Part shown: piece after piece, positions 16,782-23,363 of the stretch
How positions within the stretch are numbered: the stretch's first letter is position 1
How the letters are laid out: every line of letters starts with the position of its first letter
Assembly (NCBI RefSeq): GCF_016860545.1
Contig: NZ_BNEB01000003.1
Span: 1,612,001-1,676,000 of the forward strand
DNA: 64,000 bases
Direction of reading: 5' to 3'
Source of the DNA: Streptomyces asoensis
GTDB lineage: Bacteria > Actinomycetota > Actinomycetes > Streptomycetales > Streptomycetaceae
The notes under the pieces: model-generated
What the model was told of the DNA's origin: nothing
The model's database searches: none
The model's input: the letters and a program-made list of their open reading frames with translations, nothing else
Made by a program: the position numbers and the translations under genes

Positions 16782-18350
16782 CTACGTCGTCATGTCGCGG
16801 CGGCGCAGGGCGGCCAGGCCGGCGGTGGTCAGGGCGGCGGCCGCCGTCAGCAGGAGCAGCACCGGGGTCCACCGCATCCCGCCGCCGGGCAGCTTCGGCA
16901 GGTGGGCGAAGGGGGACAGGTCCATGACCGCCCGCGGAGCGTCCAGCGCGGGACCGATCCAGCCGATGAGCAGGATCGCGCCCGCCACGCCCCAGGCCGC
17001 CGGCGCGAGACGGGGGGCCGTGCCGTACAGCAGGACGGCCGAAGCGCCGACCACCCAGATCGCGGGGAGCTGCACCAGGCAGGCGCCGAGGAGCGGGAGG
17101 ACGTCCCGGCCGTGGCCCAGCGCCAGCCCCGCGCCGGCCAGGAGCATGATCAGCGCCGAGCCGCCGAAGGCGGCCACGAGGTGGCCGGCCGCCCAGCGCA
17201 GCCTGCCCACCGCGTTCGCCAGGACGGGTTCCGCGCGGCCCGACGTCTCCTCACCGTGCAGCCGCAGGACGGACCCGACGACGTACAGCGCCGCGATCAG
17301 GCCGGGCATGCCGGCCATCGAGGCGAGGAACGCGTCCGTGAGCCCCGACCGGCCGCCCATCCGCTCGAAGATCTGCCGGGCCCGGTCGTTGTCGCCGACC
17401 AGATCGGCCACGCCGTCCGTCAGCCCGCCGTAGACCACTCCGGCGAGGAGGAAGCCGGCGCTCCAGCCGGCCACCGCGCCGCGTTGCAGCCGCCACGCCA
17501 GCGCGGCGGCCGTGCCGAGGCGGCCCGTCGCCGGCCCCGGCCGGGCCGGCAGGAAGCTCATGCCGACGTCCCGGCGGCCGGCCAGCAGGTACGCCACCGC
17601 CCCCTGTGCGGCGGCCGCGCCGGCGAACAGCGCGAGCACCCACCAGCGTTCGCCGGCGAACGGCCGCAGGTTCTCCAGCCAGCCCAGCGGGGACAGCCAG
17701 GTCGGCGCCGCCGACCCGTCGTCGGCCGCGGAGTCGCCCGCGGCGCGCAGGACGAACGCGCAGCCGAGGGCGGCGGACGTCAGGCCCCGGGCCGCCCGGG
17801 CGCTCTCGGTGAGCTGCGCGACGATCGCCGCCATGGTCGCGAAGAGCATGCCGACCCCGGCGAGGCCGAGGCCCAGGGCCGCCGCGCCCGCCGCCCCCTG
17901 CCCCGCCAGGCCCGCCGTCACCAGCAGGGCCAGGACGCCGTTCGCGACGCCCGCGGCCAGCAGCGCCGCCGTCAGGGAGGCCCGGCGGCCCACCGCACCG
18001 GACGCGACGAGTTCCTGACGGCCGCTCTCCTCCTCGTCCCGGGTGTGCCGTACGACGACCAGCAGGCTCGTCACCGCGGCGATCAGGCCCGCGAAGACGC
18101 CCACCCGCCAGGCGGTGAGCGCGCCGAGGGAGTCGTCGAAGACGGGACCGATCAGCGCGCGGAAGGAGGCGTTGGCGTCCATCTGGCGGAGCAGACGGGC
18201 GCGGTCGGCGGGGGTGGAGTAGATCCCTTCCAGGGTGCTCGGCATGGAGAGGACCATCAGGGTGTTCACGGCCACCCAGACCGGGACGAGCAGCCGGTCG
18301 CGGCGCAGCGCGAAGCGCAGCAGGGTGCCGGTGCCGGCGAGGGCGCTCAC
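16782..18350 (-). CDS. ABC transporter permease (exporter, about 12 TM)
   Basis: 522 aa. GTG 18350 is used because it overlaps the ATPase stop (GTGA), the usual coupling; the frame stays open further upstream but that would read through the ATPase gene. Polytopic, about a dozen hydrophobic segments in two similar halves (RFALRRDRLLVPVWVAVNT near the start, AWRLQRGAVAGWSAGFLLAG at mid-length), as in ABC-2 type polyketide/antibiotic exporters. It forms an exporter with the upstream ATPase, probably controlled by the divergent GbsR/MarR gene. Confidence 0.9.
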   Translation of the reverse strand: MSALAGTGTLLRFALRRDRLLVPVWVAVNTLMVLSMPSTLEGIYSTPADRARLLRQMDANASFRALIGPVFDDSLGALTAWRVGVFAGLIAAVTSLLVVVRHTRDEEESGRQELVASGAVGRRASLTAALLAAGVANGVLALLVTAGLAGQGAAGAAALGLGLAGVGMLFATMAAIVAQLTESARAARGLTSAALGCAFVLRAAGDSAADDGSAAPTWLSPLGWLENLRPFAGERWWVLALFAGAAAAQGAVAYLLAGRRDVGMSFLPARPGPATGRLGTAAALAWRLQRGAVAGWSAGFLLAGVVYGGLTDGVADLVGDNDRARQIFERMGGRSGLTDAFLASMAGMPGLIAALYVVGSVLRLHGEETSGRAEPVLANAVGRLRWAAGHLVAAFGGSALIMLLAGAGLALGHGRDVLPLLGACLVQLPAIWVVGASAVLLYGTAPRLAPAAWGVAGAILLIGWIGPALDAPRAVMDLSPFAHLPKLPGGGMRWTPVLLLLTAAAALTTAGLAALRRRDMTT

Positions 18351-19237
18351 CGCCCGCTCGTCTCGTAGTGGCGCAGGAACAGTTCCTCCAGGGTCGGCGG
18401 CGCCGAGGTGAGCGAGCGGACGCCCGACCGGGTCAGCGACCGCAGGACGGCGTCGAGTCCGTCGGGGTCGACCCGCAACTTCACACGGCGGCCCCGCACG
18501 TCGAGGTCGTGCACGCCGGGGAGTCCGGTCAGCCCGTCCGGTTCGCCCGCGAGTTCCGCCGTGACGGTGGTCCGGGTCAGGTGGCGCAGCTCGGCCAGCG
18601 ATCCCGTCTCCACCGTGCGGCCCTTGCGGATGATGCTGACGCGGTCGCACAGCTCCTCGACCTCGCCGAGGATGTGGGAGGAGAGCAGGACGGTGCGGCC
18701 GCGGCCTTGTTCCTCCCGCACACAGCGCCGGAAGACCTCCTCCATGAGGGGGTCCAGGCCCGAGGTCGGCTCGTCCAGGACGAGCAGGTCGACGTCCGAG
18801 GCGAACGCGGCGACCAGGGCGACCTTCTGCCGGTTGCCCTTGGAGTAGGTGCGGCCCTTCTTGGTGGGGTCCAGTTCGAAGCGGTCGACCAGGTCGGCCC
18901 GGCGGCCCGCGTCCAGTCCGCCGCGCAGCCTGCCGTACAGGTCGATGACCTCGCCGCCGGACAGGTTGCGCCACAGGGTCACGTCGCCCGGCACGTACGC
19001 GATGCGGCGGTGCGCCTCGACGGCGTCGGTCCACGGGTCGAGGCCGAGGATCCGCGCGGTGCCGGAGTCGGCGCGCAGCAGGCCGAGCAGGACGCGCAGG
19101 GTGGTGGACTTGCCGGAGCCGTTGGGGCCGAGGAAGCCGTGCACCTCGCCCGTCCCGACCTCCAGATCGAGTCCGTCGAGTGCGCGGGTACGGCCGAAGG
19201 ACTTGTGCAGTCCGGACACCGAGATGGCCTTCGTCAT
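18347..19237 (-). CDS. ABC transporter ATP-binding protein
   Basis: 296 aa, ATG start. Walker A GPNGSGKST at 37-45, a degenerate signature YSKGNRQKVALVAAF near 120-135 (as in DrrA/CcmA-type ATPases), Walker B with the catalytic Glu in LLVLDEPTSGLDP near 150-162, and H-loop SSHILGEVEEL. The C-terminal extension (about 220-296) is the DrrA-like regulatory tail. It powers the permease encoded directly downstream. Divergent from the GbsR/MarR regulator across a 73-bp AT-rich region. Confidence 0.95.
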   Translation of the reverse strand: MTKAISVSGLHKSFGRTRALDGLDLEVGTGEVHGFLGPNGSGKSTTLRVLLGLLRADSGTARILGLDPWTDAVEAHRRIAYVPGDVTLWRNLSGGEVIDLYGRLRGGLDAGRRADLVDRFELDPTKKGRTYSKGNRQKVALVAAFASDVDLLVLDEPTSGLDPLMEEVFRRCVREEQGRGRTVLLSSHILGEVEELCDRVSIIRKGRTVETGSLAELRHLTRTTVTAELAGEPDGLTGLPGVHDLDVRGRRVKLRVDPDGLDAVLRSLTRSGVRSLTSAPPTLEELFLRHYETSGR

Positions 19238-19257
19238 GGCTCCGAACCTACGCTTCT

Positions 19258-19291
19258 TTCAGAAATTTGTGAAGATAAGGAAGTTCATGAA
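19258..19291. promoter_or_regulatory. AT-rich palindromic operator region
   Basis: Between divergent exporter and regulator genes. Contains a 16-bp imperfect palindrome TTCAGAAATTTGTGAA (19258-19273) and an 8-bp perfect palindrome TTCATGAA (19284-19291), in a locally AT-rich patch unlike the flanks. Size and placement fit binding sites for the MarR-fold regulator at 19311, covering both promoters. Confidence 0.6.
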
Positions 19292-19310
19292 GAAACGTTA
19301 GGATGGGGTC

Positions 19311-19817
19311 ATGAGCGAGACAGCGGGTGGACGCCCGGGTGGGCGCGACGCGGAGGCCGTGTCGAAGTTCGTCGAGTCCTTCGCGGCCCAGCTCGTCGAG
19401 GCGGGGATGCAGCGCATGGCGGCGCGGGTCTTCGCCGCGCTCCTCTCCTCCGACGAGGGTGTGCTGACCTCCGCCGAACTGGGCGAACAGCTGCGGATCA
19501 GCCCCGCCGCCGTCTCCGGCGCGGTGCGCTACCTGGCCCAGGCGCACATGGTCTCCCGCGAGCGGGAGCCCGGATCGCGGCGGGAGCGCTACCGGGTGCA
19601 CGGCGACCAGTGGTACGAGGCGCTGACCAGCCGCGACGCGATCGTCAAACGGTGGGAGGGCGCGCTGCGCGAGGGTGTCCTGAGTCTCGGCCCGCACACG
19701 CCCGCCGGGCGCCGGATGGCCGAGACACTCGCGTTCTTCGAGTTCGTGGAGGGCGAGCTCGTGGCCATGACGGAGCGCTGGCGCGTGCACCGGGCGACGC
19801 TGTTCGAGGAGGGCTAG
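19311..19817 (+). CDS. GbsR/MarR family transcriptional regulator
   Basis: 168 aa, ATG start. Winged helix-turn-helix: EGVLTSAELGEQLRISPAAVSGAVRYLAQAHMVSRERE near residues 45-85 (HTH plus wing RERYRVH), flanked by long helices for dimerisation (FVESFAAQLVEAGMQRMAARVF and the C-terminal half). This is the GbsR-like layout often paired with ABC exporters in actinobacteria. Divergent from the exporter genes with palindromes between, so it probably represses both itself and the exporter until a ligand is bound. Ligand unknown. Confidence 0.9.
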   Translation: MSETAGGRPGGRDAEAVSKFVESFAAQLVEAGMQRMAARVFAALLSSDEGVLTSAELGEQLRISPAAVSGAVRYLAQAHMVSREREPGSRRERYRVHGDQWYEALTSRDAIVKRWEGALREGVLSLGPHTPAGRRMAETLAFFEFVEGELVAMTERWRVHRATLFEEG

Positions 19818-19822
19818 CCGGC

Positions 19823-20692
19823 TCAGCGCCCCGGCAGCATCAGGCCGAGGGCCCCTTCCCGCACCGTCCAGGTGCGCCGGCGTACCGGGCCGGCGACCGT
19901 CGCGTCCGCCCGGTAGCGGAAGTCCGCGCCGGACACGGTGACCGTCCGCCCCCGCGCCTCCAGGGGCACCGCCACCGCGCCCAGGGACAGCGGCCGGACC
20001 TCCACGACCGCCGTGCCGGAAGGTCCCGGGGTCACCGACACCGCCTCCACCGGCTGGTCGAGGTCGACCAGCGTCACGCCGTCCACCTCGATGCGCAGCC
20101 GCGCGGGTCCGGGCGGGGCGAGCGCGGGGGAGGGCCGGGACGGCCGCGACGGGACCAGCGTGCGGAACAGCGACTGGTAGGTCCGCAGCCACGGATGACC
20201 GCCCGCGACGAGCCCGGCCTGCGCGACGGACGGCTCGGGAGCGGTGGCGAGGGGCACCGGCGGTATCCGCAGCGCACCCAGCACCACCCCGTCGCTGTCG
20301 TCCACCAGTACGTCGAGACGGCGTTCGGCGCCGTCCAGGACGGCGCGGGCCGCCGCCACGGCCCCCGTGGGCACCCCCAGGGCGTGCGCGACGCCCAGGG
20401 CCGCGCCCACCGGCACCACCGACAGCACGCACTCGGCCAGGGCCCGCTGCCGGTGCAGCAGGGCCACCGCGCGGATCAGGGCGCGGTCGTCCCCGATCAC
20501 CACGGGCCGCCGCGAACCCCGCCTGGCCAGGACCCGGGCGAACTCCTCCGGGTCCTCCGGAAGGCACACCTTGGTGCTCGCCGCACCCGCGCTGAGCACG
20601 TCTTTCGCGATCCGTACGGACTCCCCGTCCGTGCGCCGGGCGGCCGGGTCGACGATCACCAGCAGCTGATCGGACGTCGGAGAAGTCGCCAC
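19823..20692 (-). CDS. degenerate diacylglycerol/sphingosine kinase-like protein
   Basis: 289 aa from GTG 20692. The N-terminal part resembles the DAGK catalytic fold (LLVIVDPAARRTDGESV; VVIGDDRALIRAV; VVPVGAALGVAHALGVP), and the C-terminal half carries the beta-sandwich-like RLRIEVDGVTLVDLDQP and RTWTVREGALGLMLPG seen in LCB5/DgkB proteins. The nucleotide motif expected as GGDGT reads IGDDRA, and the NPxSG of active kinases reads DPAARR, so catalysis is doubtful. Convergent with the GbsR gene (6 bp apart) and divergent from purA. Alternative view: an active family member with unusual motifs. Confidence 0.7.
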   Translation of the reverse strand: MATSPTSDQLLVIVDPAARRTDGESVRIAKDVLSAGAASTKVCLPEDPEEFARVLARRGSRRPVVIGDDRALIRAVALLHRQRALAECVLSVVPVGAALGVAHALGVPTGAVAAARAVLDGAERRLDVLVDDSDGVVLGALRIPPVPLATAPEPSVAQAGLVAGGHPWLRTYQSLFRTLVPSRPSRPSPALAPPGPARLRIEVDGVTLVDLDQPVEAVSVTPGPSGTAVVEVRPLSLGAVAVPLEARGRTVTVSGADFRYRADATVAGPVRRRTWTVREGALGLMLPGR

Positions 20693-20730
20693 CTCGGTCC
20701 TGCCTCGCTTCCTCGGGTAGCATCTTTGTG

Positions 20731-20764
20731 CAAGAGCCCCTTGCGCTATTGCGCCAGGGGCTTG
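20731..20764. other. stem-loop in the purA upstream region
   Basis: Arms AAGAGCCCCTTGCGC and GCGCCAGGGGCTT pair around TATT with one mismatch. It lies 39 bp upstream of the minus-strand kinase-like gene start and 135 bp upstream of purA. No U-tract on either side. Could be a leader structure in either transcript. Confidence 0.5.
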
Positions 20765-20815
20765 GTCTATTCCGGGGCATCCGGGTCCGACAAGCGGCGA
20801 CCGACGGCGGTCGCG

Positions 20816-20852
20816 GTGCACGTGGTGCACGCGGTGGAAAGTGCCACCGCGT
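20816..20852 (+). promoter_or_regulatory. palindromes and hairpin in the purA leader
   Basis: GTGCAC-GTG-GTGCAC (20816-20830) is followed at once by a perfect 9-bp hairpin ACGCGGTGG-AAAGTG-CCACCGCGT (20829-20852). They sit 47-83 bp before the purA start. Possible operator or folded leader; no known riboswitch consensus recognised. Confidence 0.45.
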
Positions 20853-20898
20853 ACGCCCCTGGCCTTGGACATGCCCCACCCGGAAGGGGTGTACGCGC

Positions 20899-22182
20899 GT
20901 GCCCGCACTTGTGCTGCTCGGTGCTCAGTGGGGTGACGAAGGCAAGGGAAAGGCCACCGACCTTCTCGGTGGCTCGGTGGATTACGTAGTGCGCTACCAG
21001 GGCGGCAACAACGCCGGCCACACGGTCGTCGTGGGCGACCAGAAGTACGCACTCCACCTGCTCCCTTCGGGCATTCTGTCACCCGGCTGTACGCCGGTCA
21101 TCGGTAACGGTGTCGTTGTCGACCCGTCGGTCCTGCTCTCCGAGCTGAGCGGTCTGAACGAGCGCGGCGTCGACACGTCGAAGCTGCTGATCAGCGGCAA
21201 CGCGCACATCATCACCCCCTACAACGTCACTGTCGACAAGGTGACGGAACGCTTCCTCGGAAAGCGCAAGATCGGCACCACCGGGCGCGGCATCGGCCCG
21301 ACCTACGCCGACAAGATCAACCGCGTCGGCATCCGGGTCCAGGACCTGTACGACGAGTCGATCCTGACCCAGAAGGTCGAGGCGGCGCTCGACGGCAAGA
21401 ACCAGCTGCTGACCAAGCTGTACAACCGCCGCGCGATCGCCGTCGACCAGGTCGTCGAGGAACTGCTCGGCTACGCGGAGAAGCTCGCTCCGTACGTCAC
21501 CGACACGGTCCTGCTCCTCAACCAGGCCCTGGAGGCGGACAAGGTCGTCCTCTTCGAGGGCGGTCAGGGCACGCTCCTCGACATCGACCACGGCACGTAC
21601 CCCTTCGTCACCTCGTCCAACCCGACCGCGGGCGGCGCCTGCACGGGCGCGGGCGTGGGCCCGACGAAGATCAGCCGGGTCATCGGCATCCTGAAGGCCT
21701 ACACCACGCGGGTCGGCTCGGGTCCCTTCCCGACCGAGCTCTTCGACGAGGACGGCGAGGCGCTGCGCCGCATCGGCGGCGAGCGGGGCGTGACCACCGG
21801 CCGCGACCGCCGCTGCGGCTGGTTCGACGCGGTCATCGCCCGCTACGCGACCCGGGTGAACGGCCTGACGGACTTCTTCCTCACCAAGCTCGACGTGCTG
21901 ACCGGCTGGGAGCAGATCCCGGTCTGTGTGGCGTACGAGATCGACGGCAAGCGCGTCGAGGAACTGCCGTACTCGCAGAGCGACTTCCACCACGCGAAGC
22001 CGATCTACGAGACGCTTCCGGGCTGGTCCGAGGACATCACCAAGGCCAAGTCCTTCTCCGACCTGCCGAAGAACGCCCAGGCGTACGTGAAGGCGCTGGA
22101 GGAGATGTCCGGCGCCCCGATCTCCGCGATCGGCGTGGGCCCGGGCCGGGACGAGACGATCGAGATCAACTCGTTCCTGTGA
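20899..22182 (+). CDS. purA: adenylosuccinate synthetase
   Basis: 427 aa from GTG 20899, preceded by GGAAGGGG; N-terminal GAQWGDEGKGK is the family start. Makes adenylosuccinate from IMP, Asp and GTP, the first committed step to AMP. Key sites: P-loop-like GDEGKGK (catalytic Asp and phosphate binding), NAGHTV (His), GTTGRGIGPTYADK, LFEGGQGTLLDIDHG, TTGRDRRCGW (Asp-binding loop) and the C-terminal TKLDVL guanine-binding motif. Length is normal. Long structured leader upstream; GC-rich terminator downstream. Confidence 0.98.
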   Translation: MPALVLLGAQWGDEGKGKATDLLGGSVDYVVRYQGGNNAGHTVVVGDQKYALHLLPSGILSPGCTPVIGNGVVVDPSVLLSELSGLNERGVDTSKLLISGNAHIITPYNVTVDKVTERFLGKRKIGTTGRGIGPTYADKINRVGIRVQDLYDESILTQKVEAALDGKNQLLTKLYNRRAIAVDQVVEELLGYAEKLAPYVTDTVLLLNQALEADKVVLFEGGQGTLLDIDHGTYPFVTSSNPTAGGACTGAGVGPTKISRVIGILKAYTTRVGSGPFPTELFDEDGEALRRIGGERGVTTGRDRRCGWFDAVIARYATRVNGLTDFFLTKLDVLTGWEQIPVCVAYEIDGKRVEELPYSQSDFHHAKPIYETLPGWSEDITKAKSFSDLPKNAQAYVKALEEMSGAPISAIGVGPGRDETIEINSFL

Positions 22183-22211
22183 CGACGGGGCGGCGCGCCG
22201 TCGCCGCCTTC

Positions 22212-22245
22212 ACGGGCCGGTCCGGGACACCCCGGGCCGGCCCGT
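22212..22245 (+). terminator. purA terminator hairpin
   Basis: ACGGGCCGG-T-CCGGG pairs with CCGGGCCGGCCCGT around GACACC, 30 bp after the purA stop, followed by TCCGCTGTGC. Strong GC stem without a clear U-tract. Confidence 0.65.
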
Positions 22246-22351
22246 TCCGCTGTGCTCCCCAAGCCGCTGTTCGAACCGGGCGATACGGGTCGAACGGGAA
22301 TATTCTGGGCATTGCACGATCCACGTGCGTCGGCCGAGGAAGGTGAGTGCG

Positions 22352-22645
22352 ATGCGCGTACTGCTCAAGGCGTCCATGGACACGGAGAAGGCGAACGAGG
22401 CGATCCGCAGCGGCACCCTGGCGAAGCTGATCGAGGAGTCGATGGAGCAGATCAAGCCCGAAGCGGCCTACTTCACCACCGACCACGGCAAGCGCACCGC
22501 CTACGTGTTCTTCGACATGCAGGACAGCGCGCAGATGCCGGTGCTGAGCGAACCGTTCTTCCTCAACCTCGGAGCCGAGATCTCCTACACGCCCGTGATG
22601 AACATGGAGGACGTGCAGCGGGGTCTGTCCCAGCTCGGCCGCTGA
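22352..22645 (+). CDS. conserved hypothetical protein, 97 aa
   Basis: ATG 22352 chosen over an upstream in-frame start because GAGGAAGGTGAG lies just before it. Small soluble alpha/beta protein: MRVLLKASMDTEKANEAIRS, then TTDHGKRTAYVFFDMQDSA and AEISYTPVMNMEDVQRGL. Alternating strands and helices suggest a ferredoxin-like (dimeric barrel) fold of about 95 residues, but I cannot name a family with certainty. It follows purA and its terminator on the same strand and is convergent with the next gene. Confidence 0.75.
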   Translation: MRVLLKASMDTEKANEAIRSGTLAKLIEESMEQIKPEAAYFTTDHGKRTAYVFFDMQDSAQMPVLSEPFFLNLGAEISYTPVMNMEDVQRGLSQLGR

Positions 22646-22653
22646 ACGTCCGG

Positions 22654-23304
22654 TCAGCTGAAGACGATCATCGAACCCTGCGCCAGGCTCCGCGTCGCCG
22701 CCGCGTACAGCCCCAGCCACACGTGGCGCTCGCGCGCGAACGGACTGGGATCGTACGGCGCCGCGACGGCGGGCTCCTCCAACTCCGTCGGACCGGCGGG
22801 CGGCTGCGGGGCGGCCGGCGGATTGGCCGGATCGATGCCGATGGACGGACCCACGAACTCCAGCTCCCGCAACAGGGACTGCGCGGAACCCAACGGGCCG
22901 CCGCCCGCGAGGAGTTCGTCATTGGACAGCGGCTGCGGGAAGTCCACGGGGACGTACGCGCCCGCGTGGTCGTAGTGCCAGACCAGGTGCGACTGCTTGG
23001 CCGTCGCCTCGAACATCTCGAGGAGCTGCTCGTAGTCGCCGCCGAGTTCGTCCACCGGCGTCACCGGCAGACCGCACACCTGGAGGAGGTAGGCGCGGCG
23101 CAGGAAGTGCAGGGCGTCGTAGTCGAAGCCGGCCACCGGGGCGACCTCGCCGGACAGCCCGGGCATGTACTGGTACACCGGCACCGGCGGGAGACCCGCC
23201 TCGGCCAGCACCTTGTTGTACTGGGCGAGTTCGTCGGCGAAGGGGTTGTCGGGGGTGTGGCACAACACGTCGACGAGCGGCACCAGCCACAGGTCACAGG
23301 CCAA
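22654..23304 (-). CDS. conserved Streptomyces hypothetical protein, 216 aa
   Basis: TTG start at 23304 with GAGGAG 6 nt upstream, a good site for a rare start codon. Soluble protein with a Trp-rich N-terminus (CDLWLVPLVDVLCHTPDNPF), a central helical part and a Pro-rich linker (about 155-175, PANPPAAPQPPAGP) before a C-terminal FARERHVWLGLYAAATRS segment. No catalytic motif, signal peptide or TM recognised. It lies downstream of the large glycosyltransferase gene but 60 bp separate the GT stop and this start, so read-through is possible. Confidence 0.75.
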   Translation of the reverse strand: MACDLWLVPLVDVLCHTPDNPFADELAQYNKVLAEAGLPPVPVYQYMPGLSGEVAPVAGFDYDALHFLRRAYLLQVCGLPVTPVDELGGDYEQLLEMFEATAKQSHLVWHYDHAGAYVPVDFPQPLSNDELLAGGGPLGSAQSLLRELEFVGPSIGIDPANPPAAPQPPAGPTELEEPAVAAPYDPSPFARERHVWLGLYAAATRSLAQGSMIVFS

Positions 23305-23363
23305 AGAGAGCTCCTCACTCAGTACGTTGACCGGTCAGGGAAGACTAGTCGGTGCGGCACGCA

